From: Fibrobacter sp.
GTDB taxonomy: Bacteria; Fibrobacterota; Chitinivibrionia; Chitinivibrionales; Chitinispirillaceae
Assembly (NCBI GenBank): GCA_012513915.1
Contig: JAAZBG010000179.1
Location: 1-35,458, forward strand
DNA: 35,458 nt
Direction of reading: 5' to 3'
The first letter of the stretch is position 1; each line of letters opens with the position of its first letter. Positions 1 through 8,644 of the stretch are shown here, one piece after another. The position numbers and the translations under genes are program-made. Below the pieces are notes generated by a model. That model did not search any database, was not told where the DNA came from, and saw nothing but the letters and a program-made list of their open reading frames with translations.

Positions 1-1
1 A

Positions 2-88
2 GGTTACGGTTCTGCGCCGCGATCAACTGCGCCATTTAGGATTATACCCCCCTCCTTTACAGTCGGGGCTCGGTTTTTCTGTATCTAA
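2..88 (+). CDS. 3' end of a gene entering from the left edge, possibly an outer-membrane protein
   Basis: One forward frame is open from base 2 to a TAA at 86-88, giving 28 residues that end in FTVGARFFCI. A tail of alternating hydrophobic and small residues with aromatics near the end resembles the last strand of outer-membrane beta-barrels, which often finish in an aromatic. The stretch is too short to assign a family, and an open frame of 28 codons can occur by chance. It would be convergent with the radical SAM gene downstream. The 66 bases between them show no clear terminator. Confidence 0.35.
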   Translation, partial: GYGSAPRSTAPFRIIPPSFTVGARFFCI

Positions 89-154
89 CATTCTCGTTTA
101 CAACAAAACCTGGTTAATTCTAACGTACGACCTTATTGAAGAACTCTTTAGACA

Positions 155-1576
155 TCACTCGCCAAGCGATTTTTTAAATTCAAGGAAGCTTGACGCGTGC
201 GTGATAAGGCGGTAAAAACTGTGCGGTGACTGGAACAGCATTTTCGGATATACCTTCTGACGCATAAATGGACGATTATAAAATTCCTTATAGAACAGAT
301 GGTAATGTTTCTTAAGAATAGCAGGATTCCTGATCTCATTTGACACAAAAACAAAGTTGACACAATCCATTTTCGACCAGTTGTTGTTGAATGCACCGAG
401 ACGCTCAATATCATGCGCGATTGGAGCACCGGGAAACGGCGTGAACGCAGTAATATTGGCATCCTTGAGCGGCAATGAACACGCAAACTCGCGTGTTTTT
501 ATTATTCCGGATTCGGTTTCACCCGGAAAACCCATCATGAACAAGCCTTTAACCCAGAGACCGCTCCGGTGCAGCAGTTCAACATCACGCCGTATTGCGT
601 CAAGCGAAAGGCCTTCCTTGTGTTTATCAAGCAGACGCTGATCCCCTGATTCAATTCCCACCGAGACCATCCAGCAGCCCCCTTTTTTCAGAAGCCGAAT
701 CAGCTCTTCGTCAATATGACCAATACGTACGATACAGTTGAATGTCACCCTTAGTCTGCTTGATGCAATACGTTCACAAAGTTCAGTGACACGTTGTCTG
801 TTCAGTGTAAAAAGATCATCATAGAAATTTACATGACGAATACCAAACTCACGTTTAAGCCAGAGCATCTGCTGAAATGTGTACTCCGGTGAGTTCCACC
901 TGAAACTCTTTCCGAACACCGAACGATCGCAGTAGGAACACTGATAGACACAGCCTCTTGACGAAACAATATTAGCACCGGGATGTTTCGGATATCCAAA
1001 AATGGGCATTCTGTATTTTCGCGGAAAACCCTTTAATAAATCATATGCCGGAAACGGAAGCTCATCAAGACCAACGACAGGCGTTTCTATTGTTCCACAA
1101 CTGACCTCTTTACCGTTTCGGTAATACACCCTGTCATACATTATTCCCTTGAAATTATCAGCAAGTGCCCTGAAGGCGATTTCACCCTCGCCGGCAATTA
1201 TATAATCAATATTTTTAAACTGAGCGAGCAGTGAACCTTTACCCCATGATGCATGCACGCCACCAAAAACTGTTTTGCATGATGGGAATATATGCTTTAA
1301 TCTCGCACACACATCATAGGCATCCTGAAACGCCGATGTTGTCGCAGTGAATCCTGCAATATCAGGCTTCAGATGCGCTATACGTCTTGCCCATGTCTGA
1401 TTGTCAACATCACATTCAAGTGCCGCATCAAAAATAGTGACATCATGGTCGGCTTTACGCATGACAGCGGCGATTGATGCAAGCCCAAGCGGCGGCATTA
1501 CACATGCAAGCGAACTAATATGTTTTTTCCCGGGTAACAATGCATACCCGCGGGGGTTAAATAGTACAATTTTCAT
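155..1576 (-). CDS. B12-binding-type radical SAM protein
   Basis: 473 residues, the usual size for this family. The N-terminal part (about 1-150) has the Rossmann-like cobalamin-binding layout (PPLGLASIAAVMR near 28-40, GGVHASWG near 105-112). The radical SAM core follows, with the iron-sulfur ligands C209, C213 and C216 in GCVYQCSYC (CxxxCxxC). SVGIESG (305-311) and FMMGFPGE (346-353) match the conserved SAM-contact and second motifs. Such proteins catalyse methylations or other radical rearrangements. The substrate cannot be told from sequence. It lies downstream of the DUF362 and lipoate-ligase-like genes on the same strand, but 179 bases with an inverted repeat separate it from them. The start ATG at 1574-1576 has only a weak upstream purine stretch. 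Confidence 0.85.
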   Translation of the reverse strand: MKIVLFNPRGYALLPGKKHISSLACVMPPLGLASIAAVMRKADHDVTIFDAALECDVDNQTWARRIAHLKPDIAGFTATTSAFQDAYDVCARLKHIFPSCKTVFGGVHASWGKGSLLAQFKNIDYIIAGEGEIAFRALADNFKGIMYDRVYYRNGKEVSCGTIETPVVGLDELPFPAYDLLKGFPRKYRMPIFGYPKHPGANIVSSRGCVYQCSYCDRSVFGKSFRWNSPEYTFQQMLWLKREFGIRHVNFYDDLFTLNRQRVTELCERIASSRLRVTFNCIVRIGHIDEELIRLLKKGGCWMVSVGIESGDQRLLDKHKEGLSLDAIRRDVELLHRSGLWVKGLFMMGFPGETESGIIKTREFACSLPLKDANITAFTPFPGAPIAHDIERLGAFNNNWSKMDCVNFVFVSNEIRNPAILKKHYHLFYKEFYNRPFMRQKVYPKMLFQSPHSFYRLITHASSFLEFKKSLGE

Positions 1577-1666
1577 AATGTAGTAGTTCTCATACCTTAC
1601 ATCTTATAATGTCAACGCCACCTAAATCATACCACTATTGTAATACAGTATCGATGTAACTGGCAC

Positions 1667-1741
1667 CCCTTAAATCCCTCGCGGGGGGACTTGGAAAGTG
1701 TATTTGCTTTTATCTTCAAGTCCCCTGGTGGGGAATTAGGG
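1667..1741. repeat. imperfect G/C-rich inverted repeat between genes
   Basis: The left arm at 1667-1693 and right arm at 1717-1741 are imperfect reverse complements. The best-matched parts are GGGGACTTG on the left and CAAGTCCCC on the right, and the outer parts pair CCCT with AGGG. The spacer is about 23 bases. The arms are much more G/C-rich than the surrounding DNA. It could be a transcript-end hairpin for the lipoate-ligase-like gene (minus strand) or a copy of a dispersed intergenic repeat. No second copy was noticed in this window. Confidence 0.55.
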
Positions 1742-1755
1742 AGCGTTCTACCCTG

Positions 1756-2439
1756 TCAACGAACGGTAACGGCATCAGTAATTTCTTTACAAAACAGCTC
1801 TGCAACTGTATCTACTCCTATAGTATACCCTTCGTGTACAAGTGCTGTACAGAAATCTCCATGATCACGATTCCGACGATAATCCGGCTCCTTTGGAGGA
1901 TATCTCAGGTATCTGCTTATAAGCGCGATATCGGATGCAACCATAAAACTTGATTGATAATAAAAATAATCCGGTTTGTTTCCAAGATACAAAGAACTTC
2001 CGAGTACTTTTTTATTGTTAATTGCAATATCGCTGATACCCCGGCACTCACACCCTTTGACACCCGCTTTTAAAAGCGCTGCAATCATCGAATGGTGAAT
2101 ACTGTCAAATATCGGTTGTGCATATCTCCCGTGTCGTCTGCCGACAACAATCGTAATACACATACCGTCAGATAATACAACCGTTCCTCCACCGCCACGA
2201 CGGGCAACAATTCTGACATTATCCATCCTGCATGCATCAATATTAATCTCATCAGCAACATGACAGGATGGTCCATGAACAACTTCCGTACCTTTTTGTA
2301 CATATGTAAACACAAACGGATTCTCTCCACTAACGGCACCATATAAAAACAATGCATCATTTTTGCGGAGTTCACCCGGAAAAAGCGGAATATTCATAGA
2401 ACTGAAGTAGTGCTCCACTGTTTCGGATATCACGCTCAC
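1756..2439 (-). CDS. lipoate-protein ligase A-like protein (BPL/LPL fold)
   Basis: 227 residues, shorter than full LplA (about 340) and close to stand-alone catalytic-domain ligases or octanoyl/lipoyl transferases. ARRGGGGTVVLSDG matches the RRxxGGGxVxxxxG lipoyl-AMP loop, and NNKKVLGSSLY carries the conserved lysine region of the active site. The expected role is attaching lipoate or octanoate to E2 or GcvH proteins in the cytoplasm. The start is GTG at 2437-2439, preceded by an AAAGGGA ribosome-binding site. It overlaps the stop of the DUF362 gene by four bases (GTGA at 2436-2439), so the two are translationally coupled. No target protein is visible nearby. A lipoyl transfer role is likely, but ligase versus transferase is unresolved. 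Confidence 0.8.
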   Translation of the reverse strand: MSVISETVEHYFSSMNIPLFPGELRKNDALFLYGAVSGENPFVFTYVQKGTEVVHGPSCHVADEINIDACRMDNVRIVARRGGGGTVVLSDGMCITIVVGRRHGRYAQPIFDSIHHSMIAALLKAGVKGCECRGISDIAINNKKVLGSSLYLGNKPDYFYYQSSFMVASDIALISRYLRYPPKEPDYRRNRDHGDFCTALVHEGYTIGVDTVAELFCKEITDAVTVR

Positions 2440-3644
2440 GATCCCTTTTTTTGTGATGCTTTGCGACTGTACAAATTAGACAGGAACAGTGATATATAGC
2501 TGAGAAAGGGGAGCATTTTCTTTAATTTTGGTTCGTATATGTTGATTGCCTTCGCCGGGCAGAGTTCCTGACAACAGTAACAACGTATGCAGCGGCGATA
2601 GTCGTATTGAGGCTCCCGTTTTGATTGTTTCATGGAGAGCACTTTTGGATCAACCGGACAGACTTCGATACATTTTTTGCATACCACGCACTTTAATTTG
2701 TCAATAACCGGACGGGGAATGAACAAACGACGAATCTCACCGAGAATTCTGCTTTTCGGTAGTTTTGATGGCAGCTTACGGACTACATCAAAATCTTTTA
2801 CAATGTAGTCATTGATATTTTCACCTACGATTGTAATTTTTTCCCGTTCGCAATTGCCAAGCCCAGCTTCTTTTCCGTAAACAACCGGTGGTACAAATGA
2901 CGGATCAAGATTCATAAGCATGCAACCGACAGTATCTATCGCTACAGGATCGGTTGCTATGATAAGACACCCGATTTTTCTTGGATCTCCACTCTGCGGC
3001 CCGTTGCCTTCCATACCAACACAGGCATCCATGACATACAACCGCGGTTTAACAAAACGGCATATATCAACCAGTAATTTACTAAAAAGGAATACATCCG
3101 GGAACTGCGCATGATATTGCCCCTTTACCATCCCGGGTACACAGCCATACTGATTTTTAATCGCCCCGGTCATACGTGTCAGGCCATGCGTTTTGAGCTT
3201 CGGAAGACTGATTATGGCATCACTTTCAAGTACTGCATTTGCAATTGTCAAACGTTTAGTCGCAACACCTTCAGGAAATCCGCAGTCTTTTCCATGATCA
3301 AAATCGGCGACAGGTATACCAAGCTCCTCTGCAACCTGCGCAATACCGCTCTTTTTATACGAACCCATTGTCGAAATCGGATCGCCGGGTGAATCACCAT
3401 ACCGGACATTTGATGCATACTCTTTGACAATTTTAGCAACAGCCCGAAATACCTCAGGATGTGTTGTAACAGCACGTTCCGGCTCAGCACCTTTTAAAAT
3501 ATTAGGCTTCAGGAGTACTTTTTCATGAGGCGACAGGATCGTTTCTATACCACCAATGAGTGCAATACCGTCGCGAACCGCTTTTTCAACAATGTGTGGT
3601 GCATAAGAGTCGCACTTTACAAGTGCAACAAGTGAGTCGTTCAT
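2436..3644 (-). CDS. DUF362 domain protein with C-terminal 2x[4Fe-4S] ferredoxin module
   Basis: 402 residues. The N-terminal part is the DUF362 domain: LLKPNILKG near residue 45, RYGDSPGDP near 100, SLPKLKTHGLT near 150. The C-terminal part (about 310-375) has two ferredoxin clusters, CVVCKKCIEVCP and CIRCYCCQELCP, each with the CxxCxxCxxxCP spacing. Such fusions are common in anaerobes and are taken to be iron-sulfur electron-transfer or maturation proteins, but the reaction is not established. The tail after the second cluster has a hydrophobic stretch (LPFLSYISLFLSNLY) that could bind membrane. It is the first gene of a coupled pair with the lipoate-ligase-like gene. The ATG at 3642-3644 has a weak ribosome-binding site. 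Confidence 0.85.
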   Translation of the reverse strand: MNDSLVALVKCDSYAPHIVEKAVRDGIALIGGIETILSPHEKVLLKPNILKGAEPERAVTTHPEVFRAVAKIVKEYASNVRYGDSPGDPISTMGSYKKSGIAQVAEELGIPVADFDHGKDCGFPEGVATKRLTIANAVLESDAIISLPKLKTHGLTRMTGAIKNQYGCVPGMVKGQYHAQFPDVFLFSKLLVDICRFVKPRLYVMDACVGMEGNGPQSGDPRKIGCLIIATDPVAIDTVGCMLMNLDPSFVPPVVYGKEAGLGNCEREKITIVGENINDYIVKDFDVVRKLPSKLPKSRILGEIRRLFIPRPVIDKLKCVVCKKCIEVCPVDPKVLSMKQSKREPQYDYRRCIRCYCCQELCPAKAINIYEPKLKKMLPFLSYISLFLSNLYSRKASQKKGS

Positions 3645-3745
3645 TTATTATGCCTGCTTTCGTTTAGTAACCATCAAAGAAACAGTGCGGCGGCTGCAGT
3701 CTGGCATATATGCCTGTCATACTACAACCGGTACGCGAAACTATA

Positions 3746-4741
3746 TCAGGCAGATTCTCTGATAATAAATTTTGTCGGAAGTTCCTTGTGCTTGACTCCT
3801 GCCTCACGGCCTTCGATTTTATCAACGATCATATTGATCGCATAATCACCCATCTCAAGTTTTGGCTGACGTACTGTTGTAAGTGACGGTTCAACTACTT
3901 CTGCAGCCGGGATATCATCAAATCCCACCACCGCAAGCTCATCAGGTACCTTTACACCTTTTTTCTTGGCTTCCTTGATCAGTCCGATCGCTACCATATC
4001 TCCGGCAGGAACAAACACCGCAGTTACTTTCGGATCCAGCTCATGAATACGATGAAAAACCTCGATACCATTGGACATCGTGTCATCATCGACAGATAAA
4101 ACCAGTTCTTCCCTGAAAGCGACACCATGCTGACCCAGAGATTTCCTGTATCCCTCAAGACGCTCCCGGGTAGGAACTCCATTTTTCTCGGTAACGACAC
4201 ATGCGATCCGCGTATGTCCCTTGCCAATAAGATAGTCTGTAGCATCTGTGGCGCCAAGCTCGTTATTGACATAAACAGAATCGAGGTGTTCGCAGTGACG
4301 CGCTACAACAATACTTGGAACGCTCTCCTCACCAAACACATTCAGTTCCTCATCAGTAACAGTCGAGCTTATAAGTATCACTCCGTCAATACGACGTTCG
4401 CGTGCCAGACGTTGAAACAATTGTGTTTCTGTCTCATTCTGTCCAACGGTATCAAACAGCTGCACCGTGTATTCAATGTCCCGATTAGTACTTTTAATTC
4501 CCTGAAGCACACGGACAACAAATGATGATGCCAGATTTGGAACAATCACACCGATCGAGTTTGATTTCTTCGTCGCCAATCCACGTGCTATGACATTTGG
4601 ATAATAATTCAACTCTTTGGCGATCTTGAGAACTTTCTTGCGTGTGTTTTCTGAAATGTTAGGTTTATTATTAATAACCATTGAAACTGTCGCTGATGTA
4701 ACCCCTGCGCGTTCTGCGATATCTTTCAACGTTACTGTCAT
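3746..4741 (-). CDS. LacI/GalR-family transcriptional regulator
   Basis: 331 residues, typical length. The N-terminal helix-turn-helix and hinge are textbook: TLKDIAERAGVTSATVSMV, then NISENTRKKVLKIAKELNY and the hinge helix with IARGLATKKS. The rest is a periplasmic-binding-protein-like effector domain (IGVIVPNL near 64; AVVGFDDIPAAEVVEPSLTT near 275-295). The effector is presumably a sugar. The gene follows the DUF5683-like gene after 79 bases on the same strand, so both may share the promoter carrying a TGTTAACGTTAACA palindrome upstream of that gene, which would make the regulator autoregulated. The ATG at 4739-4741 has a GAGGG ribosome-binding site about 10 bases upstream. Confidence 0.93.
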   Translation of the reverse strand: MTVTLKDIAERAGVTSATVSMVINNKPNISENTRKKVLKIAKELNYYPNVIARGLATKKSNSIGVIVPNLASSFVVRVLQGIKSTNRDIEYTVQLFDTVGQNETETQLFQRLARERRIDGVILISSTVTDEELNVFGEESVPSIVVARHCEHLDSVYVNNELGATDATDYLIGKGHTRIACVVTEKNGVPTRERLEGYRKSLGQHGVAFREELVLSVDDDTMSNGIEVFHRIHELDPKVTAVFVPAGDMVAIGLIKEAKKKGVKVPDELAVVGFDDIPAAEVVEPSLTTVRQPKLEMGDYAINMIVDKIEGREAGVKHKELPTKFIIRESA

Positions 4742-4749
4742 ACAACGCC

Positions 4750-4801
4750 TACCCTCTTTTTGTTATTTCCCAGTCCCCTGAAATCACTGAGAATCGAATT
4801 A
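4750..4801 (-). repeat. 52-bp shared leader element, copy A (upstream of lacI-type gene)
   Basis: This segment, just upstream of the LacI-type start codon, aligns without gaps to 8645-8696 with 39 of 52 identical bases counted by hand. The conserved blocks are TACCCTCTTTTT, TTTCCC and ATCGAA. The TACCCTC block read on the minus strand is the ribosome-binding site of the LacI-type gene. Both copies point the same way. It may be a duplicated leader or a remnant of a duplicated gene start. Confidence 0.5.
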
Positions 4802-4816
4802 TAAAAAATTATGTTA

Positions 4817-5737
4817 TCAAAAATTATAGTGCAACCGAAGCTCAACACCCTGCCCTGACGGTACAAGGTCAGGATAAAGTTTCATTTTCTCCGGATAGTC
4901 ATGAAGCTGCGCATCCACAACTGCATCAAAGATACCATACATGTAATAAAAAATCGAGTACCATAAGAAAGCATTTCTATTTTTAAAGGCCCCCTGGCGC
5001 TCATTCTCCCACCTGGTAAGATATCCGCTATTTTTCATTTCGATAAACATTTTATTATCAAGCGTATCGAGATCATCCAGTTTCTTCTTCTCCCGTTCCG
5101 CCTTTGTCATTAACCGATGATAATTGGCAGCTGCAACGCCCAAAGACATCTGCCCCATAAAAATTAAACCCGCTTTGGAAATAGAACCATTATACCACTG
5201 ACCAAGTCCCAATCCCGGTATCGCAGAAAGCAACCCGGCCTTTAACGAACTCTTTTCAGAATGATCATCAATGGTTGCTTTCCCGATTGCATTGAGAAAA
5301 CCATAAGCATAAATACCACCTGACCACGCCAGTGCATTGATCATACGGTATTTCGCCCTGCGTGCATCAAACTCTGTCATCATTGCATCATTTAGCAGCT
5401 TTAACCGTGCTGCACCTGACGATGTATCCGCTTTCAAACGCAGCGGTTTTTTCTTATCACCAAACGTTTTATAGCTGTCATACCAGTAGAGCGCAATTCC
5501 AATTGTCAACGCTTCGGATGCCATGACAATACTCCCTTTGAAATATTGACGTGTATAAAACTGGCCGGCACCAGGCAGCAGCAGCGATAACGAACCGGCA
5601 AGCGGCCTGGAAAACTTATGCTGTGCAGTATCCGCTAAAGAAACATTTCCTGAATCATTTTTTTCAAGAACCTTTTCCGTATCAGCAAAAACACAAAAAA
5701 CAGCTAAAACTATAAATATCAATACTTTTTTTATCAT
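4817..5737 (-). CDS. DUF5683-like membrane protein, paralogue 1
   Basis: 306 residues with an N-terminal signal peptide (MIKKVLIFIVLAVFCVFA). A conserved block near 43-90 contains LAGSLSLLLPGAGQFYTRQ followed by a hydrophobic segment. A second hydrophobic helix carries GGIYAYGFLNAIGKA, a further PGLGLGQWYNGS motif lies near 175-190, and the end has YGIFDAVVDAQLHDY. The PGxGxxY motif recurs in the products at 15494-16804 and 16804-17499. This fits the DUF5683 type of envelope protein, whose function is unknown. The C-terminus ends in an aromatic (HYNF). The gene is transcribed ahead of the LacI-family regulator and has a LacI-type palindrome 87 bases upstream of its start. Confidence 0.7.
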   Translation of the reverse strand: MIKKVLIFIVLAVFCVFADTEKVLEKNDSGNVSLADTAQHKFSRPLAGSLSLLLPGAGQFYTRQYFKGSIVMASEALTIGIALYWYDSYKTFGDKKKPLRLKADTSSGAARLKLLNDAMMTEFDARRAKYRMINALAWSGGIYAYGFLNAIGKATIDDHSEKSSLKAGLLSAIPGLGLGQWYNGSISKAGLIFMGQMSLGVAAANYHRLMTKAEREKKKLDDLDTLDNKMFIEMKNSGYLTRWENERQGAFKNRNAFLWYSIFYYMYGIFDAVVDAQLHDYPEKMKLYPDLVPSGQGVELRLHYNF

Positions 5738-5805
5738 TTATTTAACCTGTTAAATGAAAATAATATTATGCATATATCAAAGTCGGTATTTTTGCGAAAA
5801 AGATT

Positions 5806-5837
5806 ATTTTATACTGAAACGGATGTTAACGTTAACA
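5806..5837 (-). promoter_or_regulatory. promoter with perfect 14-bp LacI-type operator
   Basis: TGTTAACGTTAACA at 5824-5837 is a perfect palindrome centred on CG, the classic form of LacI/GalR-family operators. Reading the minus strand, a TATAAAAT box at 5806-5813 follows ten bases later, so the operator would cover the -35 region of a promoter for the DUF5683-like gene and the LacI-type regulator. The palindrome is seen directly. The promoter assignment and autoregulation are inference. Confidence 0.6.
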
Positions 5838-5993
5838 CTAATAATTCATCTCAAAGGGTTAAAGCTATCTAACAACTCTTTGTTTTTACTGAAAAAAGTG
5901 CATTCAGCGTTCATTTTGTCGAAATAGCACAGAAAACTGTGATGCTGACGCACTGTGTTCGATCCTTTAACTAACCGGCGCAGGTTTTTTGAT

Positions 5994-6029
5994 CTCCTGA
6001 CAGTACAAATCAATCGTACTGTTCAGGAG
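5994..6029 (-). terminator. stem-loop after the GH67 gene
   Basis: CTCCTGACAGTAC (5994-6006) pairs with GTACTGTTCAGGAG (6016-6029), with one bulged base and a nine-base loop. It lies 12 bases past the GH67 stop codon. No T-run follows on the minus strand, so it is a transcript-end or stabilising hairpin and not a clear intrinsic terminator. Confidence 0.5.
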
Positions 6030-6041
6030 GAAACAATTAGA

Positions 6042-8456
6042 TTAGCGCACACCAGCCATACAGCTCTTTGGTTTAACACCATTTTGTTTGATAATTACTA
6101 AACCCTGACTGGCATTTCGGGCTATTTTATCAATATTTACAGTGCGGGAAACATGTTGATAATCGATTTTTTTAATCAGCTTTCCCTGCAGATTAAAGAT
6201 ATAAACCGGTTCTTTACTTGTTTCAAAAGAAATCGATTGCTTCGTTATTGTTCGAATGGCAGTCCAACCACTGACAGGGGGGAAATCGGGGTTATCAGGA
6301 TCATAAAGGTCATCAGGGTCATACGTGTCATAATAGTCATTAGCAGGTGGAGTGTATCCAGGAACCGACAATTTACTGAAGGTCCCCCAATATTTTGTAC
6401 AGACATCATGCCATGTTTTTGCATCGGTATAATGCGTTGACAATTTTTTTGTAACATCACCGAAACGTTGTGAATCAATGTACGTGCCAAGTGTTGGCCA
6501 TTGGTTATCTCTCATTTTCTTCACATAATCAAGACCATGACCATAACGGAAACATAGTTCATCCCAGAAAGTTTTGCCGGTACTGAGCTTCTCCCCCCAG
6601 GGTACATGATGAAACCAGCAGAGAAGTTCAACAGGACAGGTTGCCAGTGAATTGTATTTTGTTTTATTCTCCGGAAAATACTGGCTGACATAGTCACTTC
6701 CTGTGGTCGTACGATTATACCCGACACCTTTAGCATCGGCTTTATGCCAGTAGGTTGAATTCCAATCCAAATGCTCCTTATTTACAGCGTAATCCGGTTG
6801 TGGTCCGTAATGATGACCTTCTGCGAAAATACCGCCAAGTCCGAGTGGATCCATATAATCCACACATGCTTCTCTCGAACTCTTAAGCATTTTAGCAATC
6901 GTTTTTACAAGGACATCATTCCAACCCCAGGTCATCTTTGTCCACTCATAAGCAATTTTAGATGATGATAAGGAGTAGTTCCATGCAAGTCTGCCGTATG
7001 CATACCAGTTTGCCTGATCAAAATGATGTCCGCACCAGTTCTGATCGGATCCTGTGTTAGCAACTCCTGCGATACATGACATTGTATCATTATATACTGA
7101 TCCATCAAGTACTTTGCCAACGGTGGAGCCGGCACCTTTCGCATAAGTATCAAATTTAAAAAATTCTTCCCACAGAGGAGCGAGATATACCAAATGGACA
7201 CTCTGTCCAAGATACTCTTTTGTAATTTGCAACTCGGCACCAATGTGCGTTGATGTCAATGCGCCAAACAATGGGGCAACCGGTTCACGGGGTTGAAAGT
7301 CAAACGGTCCATTTTTACTCTGAATAATAACATTTGATCTGAACTTGCCATCAAGAGCCTTGAATTCTTTATAAGCCCTTTTCATCCGGTCGGAATCCAC
7401 TGCATCATCATAAACAAATGCCCGCCAGATAACAACACCGCCATGTGGAGCCACTGCATCAGCCAGGCAATTGGCTCCTTCAGCATGAGTACGGTTATAT
7501 GTTTTCGGCCCCGGCTGCCCTTCAGAATTTGCCTTTATCAAAAAACCACCAAAGTCCGGTATCAGTTTGTAAATCTCATCCGCTTTTGTTTTCCACCAGG
7601 AAATCACCGACGCATTCAGTGGATCAGCAGTGCTCAGCCCACCCAATTTTTGAGGTGATGCAAAACTCGCAGACAGATACACTTTTACCCCGTATGGACG
7701 AAATACATCTGCAAGCGCCTTTACTTTTGAAAGGTATGACGCAGTAAGCATATTGGCATTGTTTCCAGTATTTGCGTTTACATTATTCAACACCGTTCCG
7801 TTAATACCGATTGATGCACAGGCACGGGCATAATCTGTATACCTTTTATCAACGGTACCGGGCAGTGATGACCATTTCCAGAGTGAACTGCCGGCGTAGC
7901 CACGTTCGATGGTTCCATCAATATTGTCCCAATGATTAAGCAGTCTGCGTTTGATTACAGGTTTTTCCTTTATGTTCAGATTGGATAACGGTTCGCCTGT
8001 TTGCATAATTCTTAAAAGGTGAAATGTGCCATATAATACGCCGGCTTCACCCTCTGATGCAACAGCGATAATCGAATAGTCACCCGATTTTAAGGTCACA
8101 ATAGTATATGCTTCAGGATTTTTGTCAAGCGTCAGTTTCAAATCACTGATAATTGATGAGTTCGAGGGAGTACCGATAACGATTGCACCATTTTCAGATA
8201 CAGATGCCTGTTTTTGCACAGTCTGCCCCAGAAGTCCCTTAATTCCATTACTGAGCTCATTACCTGCAGCGGTCATTGTAGCAGATGACCCCTGTATAAC
8301 AACTTGTGATGCAGCAGCTTTATAGCTGGATACTATGGTTGCATCGGTGATTGGAACATAACGTAGCCAGAGATCGTAACCACTTTCGGCAACTACAATT
8401 GTACTTTTGAGCAGAACCGCCACAGAAACAACTGCGATGAACCTGAAAAGTTTCAT
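6042..8456 (-). CDS. aguA: secreted GH67 alpha-glucuronidase with C-terminal sorting-like domain
   Basis: Removes 4-O-methyl-glucuronic acid from the non-reducing end of xylo-oligosaccharides. The start ATG at 8454-8456 is chosen because GGAG lies seven bases upstream and a signal peptide (MKLFRFIAVVSVAVLL...AES) follows directly. A start nine codons upstream lacks these. 804 residues, against about 680-730 for the usual enzyme. Numbered from this start, the GH67 catalytic residues are E312 (in NSEGQPGP), D386 (in FDFQPREP) and E414 (in ITKEY), with spacings close to those of characterised enzymes. After the catalytic domain comes an Asp/Tyr/Pro linker (DTYDPDDLYDPDNPDFPP), then a module with YIFNLQGKLIKKI that resembles type IX-like or Fibrobacter-type terminal sorting domains. 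GH67 enzymes are often cytoplasmic, so secretion is notable. Confidence 0.92.
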   Translation of the reverse strand: MKLFRFIAVVSVAVLLKSTIVVAESGYDLWLRYVPITDATIVSSYKAAASQVVIQGSSATMTAAGNELSNGIKGLLGQTVQKQASVSENGAIVIGTPSNSSIISDLKLTLDKNPEAYTIVTLKSGDYSIIAVASEGEAGVLYGTFHLLRIMQTGEPLSNLNIKEKPVIKRRLLNHWDNIDGTIERGYAGSSLWKWSSLPGTVDKRYTDYARACASIGINGTVLNNVNANTGNNANMLTASYLSKVKALADVFRPYGVKVYLSASFASPQKLGGLSTADPLNASVISWWKTKADEIYKLIPDFGGFLIKANSEGQPGPKTYNRTHAEGANCLADAVAPHGGVVIWRAFVYDDAVDSDRMKRAYKEFKALDGKFRSNVIIQSKNGPFDFQPREPVAPLFGALTSTHIGAELQITKEYLGQSVHLVYLAPLWEEFFKFDTYAKGAGSTVGKVLDGSVYNDTMSCIAGVANTGSDQNWCGHHFDQANWYAYGRLAWNYSLSSSKIAYEWTKMTWGWNDVLVKTIAKMLKSSREACVDYMDPLGLGGIFAEGHHYGPQPDYAVNKEHLDWNSTYWHKADAKGVGYNRTTTGSDYVSQYFPENKTKYNSLATCPVELLCWFHHVPWGEKLSTGKTFWDELCFRYGHGLDYVKKMRDNQWPTLGTYIDSQRFGDVTKKLSTHYTDAKTWHDVCTKYWGTFSKLSVPGYTPPANDYYDTYDPDDLYDPDNPDFPPVSGWTAIRTITKQSISFETSKEPVYIFNLQGKLIKKIDYQHVSRTVNIDKIARNASQGLVIIKQNGVKPKSCMAGVR

Positions 8457-8644
8457 TAAATACTCCATTCCAGTATCCAACACTGAATGCTGGATCCCTT
8501 TGACTGTTATTAAAAAAATCCTTTACAAAATAAAGGTATTATTAATAAAAAGCCCTAACTGGTGCAGAGTATAAACTCAGTAACTCTGTTACCTGAATAG
8601 AGACGATTCGTTATTGTAACTCGCTCTGATTCAGGTATTGATTT

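Larger units (their letters stand above)
5738..6041. other. intergenic region between GH67 gene and DUF5683-like gene
   Basis: 304 bases without a gene. It is A/T-rich near 5740-5820, the probable promoter of the minus-strand DUF5683-like gene, with the LacI-type palindrome. Near the GH67 stop it holds a strong stem-loop. The middle (about 5840-5990) shows no convincing coding or structural signal apart from short imperfect repeats of CACAG/CTGTG. Confidence 0.6.

Noticed and set aside
357-641. Forward frame of 94 codons opposite the radical SAM gene
   Set aside because: It lies within a well-supported gene on the other strand and has no family-like sequence.
8457-8483. Nine extra codons at the start of the GH67 gene
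   Set aside because: The inner ATG has GGAG at proper spacing and is followed at once by the signal peptide.
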